Assembly: GCF_000265425.1 (NCBI RefSeq)
Contig: NC_018014.1
Coordinates: 434,001 to 498,000 of the forward strand
Length of the DNA: 64,000 nt
From: Terriglobus roseus DSM 18391
Lineage (GTDB): Bacteria; Acidobacteriota; Terriglobia; Terriglobales; Acidobacteriaceae
Reading direction: 5' to 3'
The first letter of the stretch is position 1. Every line of letters starts with the position of its first letter. The notes under the pieces are model-generated. The model was not told the DNA's origin and ran no database searches. It was given only the letters and a program-made list of their open reading frames with translations. Both the position numbers and the translations under genes were made by a program. Of this stretch, positions 9,324-19,100 are shown in pieces.

Positions 9324-10088
9324 ATGCCGCGCCGCTCCAGCACACACCATCCCGGCCCAAGCCAATCCGTGCGGATGAAGGCCTACCAGCTCATCCAGCA
9401 GAAGATCACCTCCGGGGATCTGCCCGCAGGTTCGCTGCTCTCAGAACTGGCGCTTTCCAAGGAGCTTGGCAGCAGCCGAACACCCATCCGCGAGGCTGCT
9501 GGGCAGCTTCTTGCAGAAGGTCTGTTGGAGTTGAGCCCAGGCGGCGGCCTGATCGTCACGCAGCTCTCGCGGCAGAGCATTACGGAGCTTTACGAACTCC
9601 GCGAGGCGCTTGAAGTCTTCGCCGTGGGCCGCGCCGCGCGCGAGGGAGTACGTCCTGCCGACAGGCAGCGGCTGGAAAGTCTGCTGGACGAGACGCAGAC
9701 GCTACTGAAAGAGATGAAGGCGAGCGGAAAGCCGGAGCTGAACGCCGAGCAGATGAAGCGCTTTACCATCGCCGACCTTGGCTTCCACGCGATGCTCATC
9801 CGCCTGGCTTCGAACGCGCGCATCCTGAAGGTTGTGAATGACACGCGGCTGATGATCCGCATCTTCGCCATCCAGCGCAGGGGCCATCGTCGCGATGAGC
9901 TGGAGCGCATCCATAAGCATCACCGCGCTATCCTGCAGGCCGTGTTGAAGGGCGCTGAGGAAGAGGCGAAGCATCTACTCGCCGAGCACATCCAGGCCAG
10001 CGCTCGCGAGCGTCTGGATGACTTCGATCAGTGGGAGCGCGAGACGCATCTCGCCGCGCTGAACACGGCAACGCACTTCGGCATGTAA
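9324..10088 (+). CDS. GntR-family transcriptional regulator, FCD (FadR) subfamily
   Basis: A 254-residue regulator. An N-terminal winged helix (about residues 18-85: YQLIQQKITSGDLP, SRTPIREAAGQLLAEGLLEL) is followed by the all-helical FCD ligand domain, in which His residues (GFHAMLIRLA, IHKHHRAIL) are the expected metal/organic-acid ligands. FCD regulators usually sense sugar acids or other carboxylates. It is transcribed away from the sialidase/aldolase/ABC operon and towards an MFS gene, so it is the natural local regulator. The ATG at 9324 is taken; a second in-frame ATG at 9375 would also retain the whole HTH. Confidence 0.9.
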   Translation: MPRRSSTHHPGPSQSVRMKAYQLIQQKITSGDLPAGSLLSELALSKELGSSRTPIREAAGQLLAEGLLELSPGGGLIVTQLSRQSITELYELREALEVFAVGRAAREGVRPADRQRLESLLDETQTLLKEMKASGKPELNAEQMKRFTIADLGFHAMLIRLASNARILKVVNDTRLMIRIFAIQRRGHRRDELERIHKHHRAILQAVLKGAEEEAKHLLAEHIQASARERLDDFDQWERETHLAALNTATHFGM

Positions 10089-10095
10089 CGGTCCG

Positions 10096-11370
10096 CTACG
10101 CTGCGAGTTTCGGCGCCGATCGACGCAGGTTGCGCACCAGCACCAGCAGAACGACACCCAGCCCCAGGTAGATGGCAGAGGTCGCACTGAGGCATACGCT
10201 CATGCCAAAACGCCCAGCTGCGGCCGCAATCAGGATGGGCGCGAAACCACCACCAAGCCATCCCAGCGAGTTCATCGTGCCGGCCGCGACGCCGCGGCGC
10301 TCGACGGGTATGACGTCGTAGAGCGACGCCCAGATGTTTGCGTCGTACATGCCCTTGAAGAAGCCGAAGCCGATCATGCCAACGATCAGGCCCGCCATCG
10401 ACAACGACCAGCCCGTCAGGAAGATGAAGGGCACACCCATTAGTAATCCGAAGGCCTGGATCATCTGGCGTCCGCCAACGCGCCGCACTGCAAATTTATC
10501 GGCCAGCACGCCACCCAGCAGTACGCCCGTGACCGAAGCCATCTGCAGATAGGCGGTACTGCTGAAGCCTGCGCGTGCCAGGCTCAGATGGAACTTTGTG
10601 AACAAGTAAGTGGGCAGCCACGTGAGGAAGACCACCGCCACAAAGTTTGCACCAATGAAGACACCGATGAGCGTAACGACGCGGCCCGACCGCAGCGTAT
10701 CGCGTACGCCGTGCAGAAAGTTTTGATCCGTCGTGGTCTCCGTAGCTAGTGCGCGTGCAGGAGGTCTGCGTAACAACAGGAACAGTACAAGTCCAAGCAG
10801 CACACCGGCCACGCCGAAGACGACGAACGAGCTGCGCCAGCCATGGCTTTGCGCAATTGTGGCTGACAGCGCACCACCGCCAATCGTGCCCGCATACACA
10901 CTGGACTGGTGCAGCGCCATAGCGCGCGAACGCGTCGCAGCCGAGTGATACAGGCCGATGAGCGCCATCGCAGCAGGGAAGTAGAAGGCCTCACCCAGAC
11001 CACCCAGTGTGCGAAAGAAGACCATCATGCCAAAGTCATGACTGATCGCTGTCCCTGCCGTAACGGCTGACCAGAAGATCAGAGCGCCCAGGATCACGGT
11101 GCGCGGCGAGACACGATCCGACAGCCATCCCGCGACCGGACCGGCGACCGCGTACATCCACATGAAGGACGACGCGATGATGCCAAGCTGCAGATCACTC
11201 AACGAGAGATCACTGCGCAGCAACGGAAAGATCGATGAGATCGCCTGCCGGTCCGCGTAGTTACAGAAGCACACGCACCACAGCATCGCGATCAGCCACC
11301 AGCGATAGCTGCTGCTTCGTGCGTCTTCCACGATGGGTGTGTCGAGGGCAGTTGCGGGTGCTGCGGGCAA
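10096..11370 (-). CDS. MFS transporter, anion:cation symporter (ACS/ExuT-like) family
   Basis: An integral membrane carrier of 424 residues with 12 predicted helices. The first-helix motif NYADRQAIS and the loop GWLSDRVSPR are typical of ACS carriers such as hexuronate and galactarate permeases. The start is read as TTG at 11370 because GGAGA lies seven bases upstream; the longer frame beginning at 11556 would overlap the divergent GH2 gene and its promoter. It is convergent with the GntR gene, ending seven bases from that gene's stop, and divergent from GH2. Probable role: uptake of an acidic sugar released by the neighbouring hydrolases. The substrate is unproven. Confidence 0.85.
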   Translation of the reverse strand: MPAAPATALDTPIVEDARSSSYRWWLIAMLWCVCFCNYADRQAISSIFPLLRSDLSLSDLQLGIIASSFMWMYAVAGPVAGWLSDRVSPRTVILGALIFWSAVTAGTAISHDFGMMVFFRTLGGLGEAFYFPAAMALIGLYHSAATRSRAMALHQSSVYAGTIGGGALSATIAQSHGWRSSFVVFGVAGVLLGLVLFLLLRRPPARALATETTTDQNFLHGVRDTLRSGRVVTLIGVFIGANFVAVVFLTWLPTYLFTKFHLSLARAGFSSTAYLQMASVTGVLLGGVLADKFAVRRVGGRQMIQAFGLLMGVPFIFLTGWSLSMAGLIVGMIGFGFFKGMYDANIWASLYDVIPVERRGVAAGTMNSLGWLGGGFAPILIAAAAGRFGMSVCLSATSAIYLGLGVVLLVLVRNLRRSAPKLAA

Positions 11371-11413
11371 ACAGGCTTCTCCGAGGGGGTTGGATCCATG
11401 GCGGTTCGCCACG

Positions 11414-11427
11414 GTATGTCGACAATA
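11414..11427. promoter_or_regulatory. Candidate operator: second TGTCGACA site
   Basis: The sequence GTATGTCGACAATA shares its first eleven bases with the palindrome at 9269-9282 and keeps the self-complementary core TGTCGACA. It lies between the divergent MFS and GH2 genes. Two copies of the core in the two divergent promoter regions of one locus suggest a common regulator, most simply the GntR protein. Confidence 0.45.
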
Positions 11428-11554
11428 GTATGCAATGCCGAGAAGTATGTCCCGCGAAGTCGCTAACTTCGCTGCGTGACAAGAGAACACCGGCTCTCTA
11501 CAATCCTCCGCAGCTTCCACACCACCTAACCACGTAGGCCTGAAGGGTTTGCCC

Positions 11555-14245
11555 ATGACGCGCCGTACACATCTGTTGTTGCTCTGCCTTTCGACCCTCC
11601 TCAGCGCAAATCAGACGATGACCGCGCAGACGGCCAGGGCGCCACGCACCGCGGCCAGCCCGCGCGTTGAGATGTCTCTTCGTGATGGTTGGCACTTCAA
11701 GCTCGGCAACGGCAAGGCATCCGAGCTTGCGACGGAACCCGATTCAACTTGGGCCACGGTCAGTGTGCCGCACACCTGGAACCGCGTCGGCTACTACAAG
11801 GACAATCCCTCGTCGCACATCAACACCGCGACGAACGTTGTTACGACGCAGGGTGTCGGCTGGTACAAGCTCGTCTTCACACCACCCGCAGCGATGGCAG
11901 GCAAGCAGAGCTTTCTGCAGTTTGACGCGGCCAGCCGCATCGCGACCGTGTGGTTGAACGGAACGCAGCTGGGCACGCATCGCGGCAGCTTCTCGCGCTT
12001 CCGTCTGGACAGCACGGCGGCGCTCAAGCCCGGACAGCCGAATACATTGACCGTTGCCGTCGACAACTCCAAACCCGCGCCAGGAAGTTCCACGGCAGAT
12101 GTCCTGCCGCTTACGGGAGACTTCTTCGTCTACGGCGGTCTGTATCGCCCGGTAACGCTCGTCGCGACCGGCAAGGTGCATCTCGACCTGATGGACTACG
12201 GCTCCACCGGCGTCTATGCGAAGACCACGAACATCTCGCCGTCTGAAGCGCAGGTGCAGGTTCGCACACGCGTACGCAACGACAGTGGGCAGAGCAGCAA
12301 CCTCGTCATCCGCACACGGCTCATGGACGCGCAGGGCAAGATCGCCGGGCAGCAAAAGCAGTCTGTCACGGTCGGTGCGTCGAGCGCCATGGATAGCACG
12401 GCGAACGTTTCGGTCCCGCGTCCGCATCTCTGGCAGGGTGTCAGCGATCCTTACCTCTACCGGCTCGTCGTTGAGGTTCTCGATGAGCATGCCAAACAGC
12501 TCGATAGCCAGTCACTGCCATTCGGTATCCGGCAGGTTCGGTTCGACGCCAATCTTGGACTGTTCCTGAATGGCAAGCATGTCGCGGTGCATGGTGTGGG
12601 CTATCACCAGGATCGTGAAGGTAAGGGCTGGGCGTCGGAAGCTGCGGACGTTGCTGCCGATGAAGCGACCATGCGCGAGATGGGCGTCACCGGCATCCGC
12701 CTGACGCACTATCAGCATGGTCAACCGATTCACGACCTCGCAGATCGCGACGGCCTGGTCGTATGGGATGAGATGCCGCTGGTGAGTCAGTGGACCATGG
12801 GCGAGAATCTGCAGCCGACGGACGCTCTGCGTGAGAACGCCCGGCAGCAGTTGCGCGAACTGATCGCGCAGGACTTCAACCATCCCTCCGTCGTCACGTG
12901 GTCCATTGCCAATGAGGTGGACTTCGGAAGATCCATACCCGGCTTCGTCGGAAGTGCGAAGGCGGGCACGCCCGATCCGGTGCCGCTGCTCCGAGAGTTG
13001 AATCAGCTGGCTCACGAACTGGACCCCAGCAGACCAACCACACTGGCCACCTGCTGCGAGGCAAGAGACTACGGGCCCAACGCCGCGATTCCCATCACCG
13101 GTGCTGTGACCGACCTGTCCGGCGCCAACCGCTACTACGGCTGGTACTACGACAAGCCCGCAGACCTTGACGCCCATCTCGACACCCTGCATCGCACTCG
13201 CCCGGAACAGCCGATGGCAGTGACAGAGTACGGCGCAGGCGGCGCTATCTCGCTGCATTCGGACAATGCGCTGGGTGGTCCCGAATCACGCAACCGCCCG
13301 CAGGCGGAGGAGTATGAGTCCTACATCCACGAACAGAACTGGTCGGTGCTGCGCAGCAAGCCATATCTGTGGGGCACGTTTCTCTGGAACTCATTCGACT
13401 TCGGCAGCACCACGCGCAGCGAGGGCAACGCCCAGGACATCAACACCAAGGGCATCGTCACCTTTGACCACAAGTATCGGAAAGATCCGTACTTCTTCTA
13501 CAAGGCAAACTGGGCGACGACACCAACGGTGCACATCAACTCCAGCGCGTACACCGAGCGCGCCTACCGCGTGGCCGACGTTCGCGTCTACAGCAACGCT
13601 CCTAAGACGTCGCTGACCCTGAATGGCAAGCTGATCGGTGTCGTCGAGAACTGCCCTGACCGTATTTGCGTCTGGAAGGGTGTCACACTCAGCCCCGGTG
13701 CCAACACGGTGGTTGCAAAGGGCGATTTCGCCACCGGCCCCGTCGCAGACACAGCCCGTTGGCATCTCTCCGATGCCGCATCGACGGACACCAACATTGA
13801 CTGCGGCGCGCTGGTCGCGGGCGCAGGGGACGGAAAGATCTTCGGATCCGATGCGTTCTTCGAGGGTGGAACGGCACAGGTCATCGCAGGTCCTGCAGAA
13901 CGCGGTCGGGCACCGGTGCCACCCGCGATCAAGGGCACCAGCACGCTGGACCTGGCGGCGACCTATCGCGCCGGAACGTTCAGCTACCGCGTACCCGTCG
14001 CGGACGGTGGGCATCGCGTCACGCTGACGTTCGTTGAGCCGTCACTCGCTGCCGGCAAGCGCGTATTCAGCGTCCTCGCGAACGGACAAAAAGTCGTCGC
14101 CAATCTCGACGTAGCGGCAGCCTCAGGCGGCACGCTGACCGCATTTCAGCGGAGCTTCAACGTGTACGTCACCAGCGGCACCCTCACGCTCGACTTCAAA
14201 CCGACCCAGGGCGAGGCGATTGTCTCTGCCATCGAGGTCCACTAG
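11555..14245 (+). CDS. Secreted glycoside hydrolase family 2 enzyme (beta-galactosidase/beta-glucuronidase type)
   Basis: An 896-residue exported enzyme. After a signal peptide come the GH2 jelly-roll domain (about 35-200), an immunoglobulin-like domain (about 205-330), the TIM barrel (about 330-620) and C-terminal beta-sandwich domains, the last resembling a malectin-type carbohydrate-binding module. The acid/base Glu is E454 in WSIANEVD and the nucleophile is E558 in VTEYGAGG. The ATG at 11555 has GAAGGG seven bases upstream. GH2 covers beta-galactosidase, glucuronidase and mannosidase, so the bond cleaved is unknown. Divergence from the MFS transporter implies shared control. Confidence 0.9.
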   Translation: MTRRTHLLLLCLSTLLSANQTMTAQTARAPRTAASPRVEMSLRDGWHFKLGNGKASELATEPDSTWATVSVPHTWNRVGYYKDNPSSHINTATNVVTTQGVGWYKLVFTPPAAMAGKQSFLQFDAASRIATVWLNGTQLGTHRGSFSRFRLDSTAALKPGQPNTLTVAVDNSKPAPGSSTADVLPLTGDFFVYGGLYRPVTLVATGKVHLDLMDYGSTGVYAKTTNISPSEAQVQVRTRVRNDSGQSSNLVIRTRLMDAQGKIAGQQKQSVTVGASSAMDSTANVSVPRPHLWQGVSDPYLYRLVVEVLDEHAKQLDSQSLPFGIRQVRFDANLGLFLNGKHVAVHGVGYHQDREGKGWASEAADVAADEATMREMGVTGIRLTHYQHGQPIHDLADRDGLVVWDEMPLVSQWTMGENLQPTDALRENARQQLRELIAQDFNHPSVVTWSIANEVDFGRSIPGFVGSAKAGTPDPVPLLRELNQLAHELDPSRPTTLATCCEARDYGPNAAIPITGAVTDLSGANRYYGWYYDKPADLDAHLDTLHRTRPEQPMAVTEYGAGGAISLHSDNALGGPESRNRPQAEEYESYIHEQNWSVLRSKPYLWGTFLWNSFDFGSTTRSEGNAQDINTKGIVTFDHKYRKDPYFFYKANWATTPTVHINSSAYTERAYRVADVRVYSNAPKTSLTLNGKLIGVVENCPDRICVWKGVTLSPGANTVVAKGDFATGPVADTARWHLSDAASTDTNIDCGALVAGAGDGKIFGSDAFFEGGTAQVIAGPAERGRAPVPPAIKGTSTLDLAATYRAGTFSYRVPVADGGHRVTLTFVEPSLAAGKRVFSVLANGQKVVANLDVAAASGGTLTAFQRSFNVYVTSGTLTLDFKPTQGEAIVSAIEVH

Positions 14246-14392
14246 CGTCTGCTGAAAGATTCCCGGCACGCCGGACGGTCGCAGCGAACTTTGGCCCCAT
14301 CGCGTCCGAAGGTGTCCCCACCCGGGGTGCCTCCGGGCGCGTTCGCGTCTATCCTAGAAGGGTTACGAGACCACGATCAGATTTGGGGATGA

Positions 14393-15571
14393 ATGCAATT
14401 GAAAGAGCAAGCTACTCGACCTGCAAGCCTACCGACCAACCCACATTTTTCGTCAGGCCCCTGCGCGAAACGACCCGGCTGGTCGCTGGCTGCTCTGGGT
14501 GACGCCCTGGTAGGGCGTTCGCATCGCTCCAAGCCCGGCAAGGCCAAGCTGCAGGAGGTCATCGAACTCTCGCGTGAAGTGCTGGGCATTCCATCCGACT
14601 ACCGCATCGGCATCGTTCCCGGTTCGGATACCGGCGCGATTGAGATGGCTCTGTGGTCCATGCTCGGCGCGCGCGGTGTCGACGTGCTGGCATGGGAGAG
14701 CTTCGGTAAGGAATGGGTCACGGACATCACGAAGCAGCTCAAGCTGCCCGATGTGAACGTCTACGAAGCCGCCTACGGCGACCTGCCTAATCTTGCGCAG
14801 GTGGATTGGACCCGCGACGTTGTCTTCACCTGGAACGGCACCACTTCGGGCGTCCGCATCCCGAACGGCGACTGGATTCCTGAGACGCGCGAAGGCCTAA
14901 GCTTCTGCGACGCGACCTCGGCCGTCTTCGCGATGGACGTTCCCTGGAAGCTGCTCGATGTCACCACCTGGTCCTGGCAGAAGGTGCTTGGAGGTGAAGG
15001 CGCGCATGGCATGATCGTCCTCAGCCCGCGTGCGGTCGAACGCCTGACCTCGTACAAGGCTCCGCGCCCGCTGCCCAAGATCTTCCGCCTCGCCAAGGGA
15101 ACGGAGCTGATCGAAGGTATCTTCAGCGGCGAGACGATCAACACGCCCTCGATGCTCGCCGTAGAGGACGCGCTCGACGGTCTGCGCTGGGCAAAGTCAA
15201 TTGGTGGCCTCAGCCAGCTCATCGCACGGTCGCAGGCAAACCTGAAGGCCATCTCGGACTGGCAGCAGACCAGCTCCTGGGCAGCCTTCCTGGCAAAGGA
15301 TCCAGCAACCCGGTCCTCAACCTCGATCTGCCTCGCAATCAAGGACGCTGACTTCCTTGGCTGGGACGACAAGAAGCAGACGGCGTTTCTCAAGTCCCTG
15401 ATCGGCCTGGTCGAGAAGGAAGGCGCAGGATTCGACATCGCCTCCTATCGTGATGCTCCTACCGGCCTGCGCATCTGGGGCGGCGCCACCGTTGAGACAA
15501 GCGATATCGTCTGCCTGCTCGGCTGGCTCGATTACGCCTTTGCTACGACGAAGAGCAGCCTGGTCGGCTAG
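14393..15571 (+). CDS. serC: Phosphoserine aminotransferase
   Basis: A 392-residue PLP-dependent transaminase that converts 3-phosphohydroxypyruvate and glutamate to phosphoserine in serine synthesis. Sequence hallmarks are [14 protein letters not shown] at the N-terminus, [10 protein letters not shown], the Asp of FCDATSA and the PLP Lys in [15 protein letters not shown]. Length and motifs match the class V TIGR01365 subfamily found in alphaproteobacteria and some other phyla, rather than the E. coli SerC form. The ATG at 14393 follows a GGGGA ribosome-binding site. It is monocistronic and ends just before a strong hairpin and the left end of the island. Confidence 0.9.
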   Translation: MQLKEQATRPASLPTNPHFSSGPCAKRPGWSLAALGDALVGRSHRSKPGKAKLQEVIELSREVLGIPSDYRIGIVPGSDTGAIEMALWSMLGARGVDVLAWESFGKEWVTDITKQLKLPDVNVYEAAYGDLPNLAQVDWTRDVVFTWNGTTSGVRIPNGDWIPETREGLSFCDATSAVFAMDVPWKLLDVTTWSWQKVLGGEGAHGMIVLSPRAVERLTSYKAPRPLPKIFRLAKGTELIEGIFSGETINTPSMLAVEDALDGLRWAKSIGGLSQLIARSQANLKAISDWQQTSSWAAFLAKDPATRSSTSICLAIKDADFLGWDDKKQTAFLKSLIGLVEKEGAGFDIASYRDAPTGLRIWGGATVETSDIVCLLGWLDYAFATTKSSLVG

Positions 15572-15598
15572 TCGCTACCCGAACCGCCGCATCACCGG

Positions 15599-15635
15599 TC
15601 CTGAAAGTCGAGAGCATGCAGCTCGACTTTCAGGA
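15599..15635. terminator. Perfect 14-bp stem hairpin after serC
   Basis: Arms at 15599-15612 and 15622-15635 are perfectly complementary with a nine-base loop, 28 bases after the serC stop. There is no clear U-tract, so it may be a bidirectional or factor-assisted terminator. Confidence 0.65.
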
Positions 15636-15714
15636 TTTCACTTTTGAGGTGGGCACAGACGCAACGGCAAATGCTCCCAAAGGGAGTGAGGTCGAGCTTG
15701 AGTTTTTAAGGGAT

Positions 15715-15749
15715 GTTTGGTGGACCTGACCGGGATCGAACCAGTGACC
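15715..15749 (-). repeat. Displaced 3' end of tRNA-Ala (att-like direct repeat)
   Basis: The first 28 bases are identical to 38136-38163, and the match continues to 35 bases with one mismatch. It covers the acceptor 3' strand with CCA, and the T arm, of the tRNA-Ala(GGC) at 38139-38214, plus three bases beyond the CCA. No D arm or anticodon arm lies upstream, so it is not a functional tRNA. The orientation is the same as that of the intact gene, as expected for the far attachment site of an element integrated at the tRNA 3' end. Confidence 0.85.
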
Positions 15750-16139
15750 CATTTCGGCCTATCGGCCCAAGTGTCTTTCGAAGCTGCCACTTTCGCATTA
15801 TTGCGCAGCCGCTCCACAAAGGGCATGATCACCAAGATCACATAGAGATCTATCTCGGCATGGAGCTTGTGGTTACACCTTTAGAGCAGATTCGCCCACT
15901 CTCGTAATCACGTTCAACGAGCTTTCCTCACAGCCTCCGACCAATTCAATACGGTCTGAGTACCGTTCGTGTATTCGCGTCGCCGTCATCGACAGTCCGT
16001 AGCCGCGATCCTGTCATCACCGCCTGAAGCTATTCGAAATAAAGAAAGCGCGGGTTTATGGGATCGTAATCACACTCTCGTCACGATAAGTCACCCTCAG
16101 TCCGGCAAGATCTTCTCCTTATCCCCCAAAGGTTTACTA

Positions 16140-19100
16140 ATGGCTGCCCTGTCTTTCTTGCTTCATGCCCTGAAGCGGCACGCGGTGACGCGTTTTGCTC
16201 TGTCTGCAGTTCTTTCTCTGACAGTCCTTCCAAGTGGCACACCTGCACGCGCCCAGGGCCTGCCCGTTGTTGTGCCTGGCACGCTAGCGCAGGCCAGTAC
16301 ATCTTCCGGGGCATGCTTCACCTTGCACCAATGCGGCGATGGGGGGCCACTGTCTGCGGCATCTTTTGTGCAGCCGGATGATATGGCGTTCGATCGCAGT
16401 GGCAACCTTTTCATCGTTGACGCCTCGGACGTCCGTGTACGCAAGATCACAAAGGGTGCCGGGCCCCTCCGGGATGGCATCGTCACGCCGTTTGTGGGAC
16501 AGTCGCGCACCAAGTGTCCTAGCCCAACCGCACCTTGCGGAGACGGTGGCCTGGTGTCGGATCCATCCGTGCTTCTCAATGGCCCCCGCAGCATCGCCTT
16601 CAACGCGGCGGGAGACCTGTTTATCGCGGATTTCAATGACAACCGGGTTCGCCGCGTCGATCATGCAACCAGCATCATCACCACTTATGCCGGCAACGGC
16701 ACCACTGGCTTTTTCAATCCCGTCAGCATTGAAGGCCTTTCTGCAACGCAGGTCGGCATCCAGCCCAAAGAGGTCGCCCTGGCCCCGGACGGCACCCTTT
16801 ATATTGCCAATGGCGTATCGGACGGCCCGATTCTCGCGGTCGACCCGACCACTGGACGTATCCGAACCTATGCAGGCTCCGCGAGCGGTTGCACCGGCTG
16901 TGACAATGTACCGGCAATACAAGCGAACATCGGCTGGCCTTCCGGCATGTCAGTCGATGCGAACGGCGATTTGTATTTCGTTGATATTTCCAACCATGTC
17001 GTGCGCAAAGTTACCAAGAGCACCGGGCTCATCACCACCATCGCGGGCGCCGGCAGCAACTTTCCCTACAACACGGTCCAGTTAGCGAAAGATACGGAGT
17101 TCATCAGCCCGGAGGATCTTCTCATCCTGCCGTCTGGCGACCTGCTGGTCGACGACAGCGGCGTAGGCGCAGGGCAGATCTTCCGCATCGAAATGAGCAC
17201 GGGCCGTCTTTACCCCATCGCGGGCTGCTCCGGCTTGGTCAACACCTGCGACCCGACCTCCACGGTTGCGACGCGTGGGCGCATCGATACCCGTCGTATG
17301 GCGATCGACGCGCAGGGCAACATCTTCTACACATCTCAGGCCGTGGAAAAGCCCATCTACGAGGTGGAGAACACACCCGCGACCATTCGCTTTGCTGATA
17401 CCGCCCTGAATGTTCGCAGTAGCGACAGTCCGGAGACTGTCTATCTCATGAATTTCGGTGCGGGTGCGCTGCCCCTGGCTGCCGGTACGCCGGGCGTGCC
17501 TTCCACGTATACCCCGCTGCTCACTACGACCACCCCGGGCGCGAGCAATAGCTTCACACTCGACGCCGGGGGCACCGCTGCTGACACCGTTACAGCGGCG
17601 TGCCCGGCGGCTGTGGCCTCGCCCTCCGCCATCCCGTCCGGAACCACCTGCCGCTTCAACGTAGTTTTTCAGTCAACGGCAACTGGCTCCATCACCGGTC
17701 AACTGAGCATCGCCTATGACGGCTCCAATCCCGCCGGCTCGCAGCAGATCGTTCCACTAAACGGCCGAACGACGGCCGCCACCGCTACGACGAACGCCAC
17801 AGTGGCGGCAAAGACCATAACCTACAGCGCCGCCTCTGTCACCCTTAGTGCTTCGCTCACATATTCCGAGACCATCGCACCGTCCGGCGCGGTGACGTTC
17901 CAAGTAAGTAGCGGAGCCGCGGTGACGGCCACCTGCACCGGTGCAGCGTCGCCTCTTACCTGCACCGCCAGCTACGCAACCTCGACGCTGGTGGCCGGGT
18001 CCTATCCCATCGCCTTCCACGTCGCCGCTGACGGCACTTATGCAGCAACGGATGCGACTGCGACGTTGACTGTCGACAAGACTACCGCCACCGTCACCCT
18101 CGGTTCACTGACCGCCACCTACGACGGCAACCCCCACGCGGCCACGGTTGTGACCTCACCAGCCGGCCTTGTAGTTAGCGTCAGCTACGACGGTGCTCCG
18201 ACTCCACCTTCGGCGGCGGGTAGTTACTCAGTCTCGGCGTTGGTGACCGACCCCAACTACACCGGATCCGCGACCGGGTCGCTGGTCATCAGCGCGCAGA
18301 CCGCGTCCAGCATCACGTTCAACGTTCCACCGCACACCTTCGGCGACGCCGACTTTAACGTCAGTGCAGCCTCGAACTCGCCTGGCACCTTCACCTATCA
18401 ACTCATCAGCGGTCCGGCAACAATCAGTGGCACGACCGTGCACCTCACCGGCGCGGGCAACGTGACCTTACGGGCTTCGCAGGCGGCTTCCGGCAGCTAC
18501 TCTGCCACCACAAAGACGGCCACGACGACTGTCGCCAGGGCTACGCCCATCATCCGGTGGCCTGCGCCGGCAGCCGTTGCGTACGCAACGCCCCTCGGTG
18601 CCGCGCAATTGAACGCGACCGCTACGGGTATCGGTGGCGCGGCACTGCCAGGCAGCTTCACGTACACCCCACCCGCGGGCAGCGTTGCCGTCGAGGTACC
18701 CGTGCAGACGCTGCATGTAGTCTTTACGCCTTCGGATACGGGAAACTACAACATAGCTGCAGCTTCTGTCTCGCTGCCCATTTCGTCTGCCGTCCTGGTC
18801 GTGACGGCGAACGCAGCCACGCGCCTTTACGGCACAGCGAACCCTGCACTTACTGGAACTATCACGGGCCAGCAAAACGGCGATACATTCACTGAGACCT
18901 TCAGTACAAACGCAACGACGACTAGCAACGCAGGCACCTACGCCATCGTGCCCGCAGCTGCGGGGCCAAATCTCGGTCTCTACACCCAGCAGATCCGCGG
19001 CGCGGCCCTCACCATCACGCGTGCTCCTGTCCGCATCACTGCCGTTTCCTCGGTTGTTTCTCCCGCGGCAGGGCAGAGCTTTACTCTGACCGTCACCGTG

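Larger units (their letters stand above)
15572..16139. other. Intergenic stretch: serC terminator and left island junction
   Basis: This 568-base stretch has no convincing gene. It contains the serC hairpin (15599-15635) and the tRNA-Ala 3' fragment (15715-15749), listed separately. Beyond them, an ATG with an AAAGG ribosome-binding site opens the NHL/Ig gene at 16140. Short open frames across 15638-15907 are read through the tRNA fragment and have no recognisable protein features. Confidence 0.6.

Noticed and set aside
15638..15841. 67-residue leftward open frame
   Set aside because: It is translated through the tRNA-Ala fragment and its continuation, and the same kind of frame occurs over the intact tRNA at 38113-38301. 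It is not a protein gene.
15871..15877. Additional TGTAACC box (minus strand) at the left end of the island
   Set aside because: At 16 bases spacing the next seven bases (GATAGAT) do not fit the -10 pattern and no gene starts downstream in that direction. Similar lone boxes near 50350 and 55798 lie inside coding sequence and lack a -10 box.
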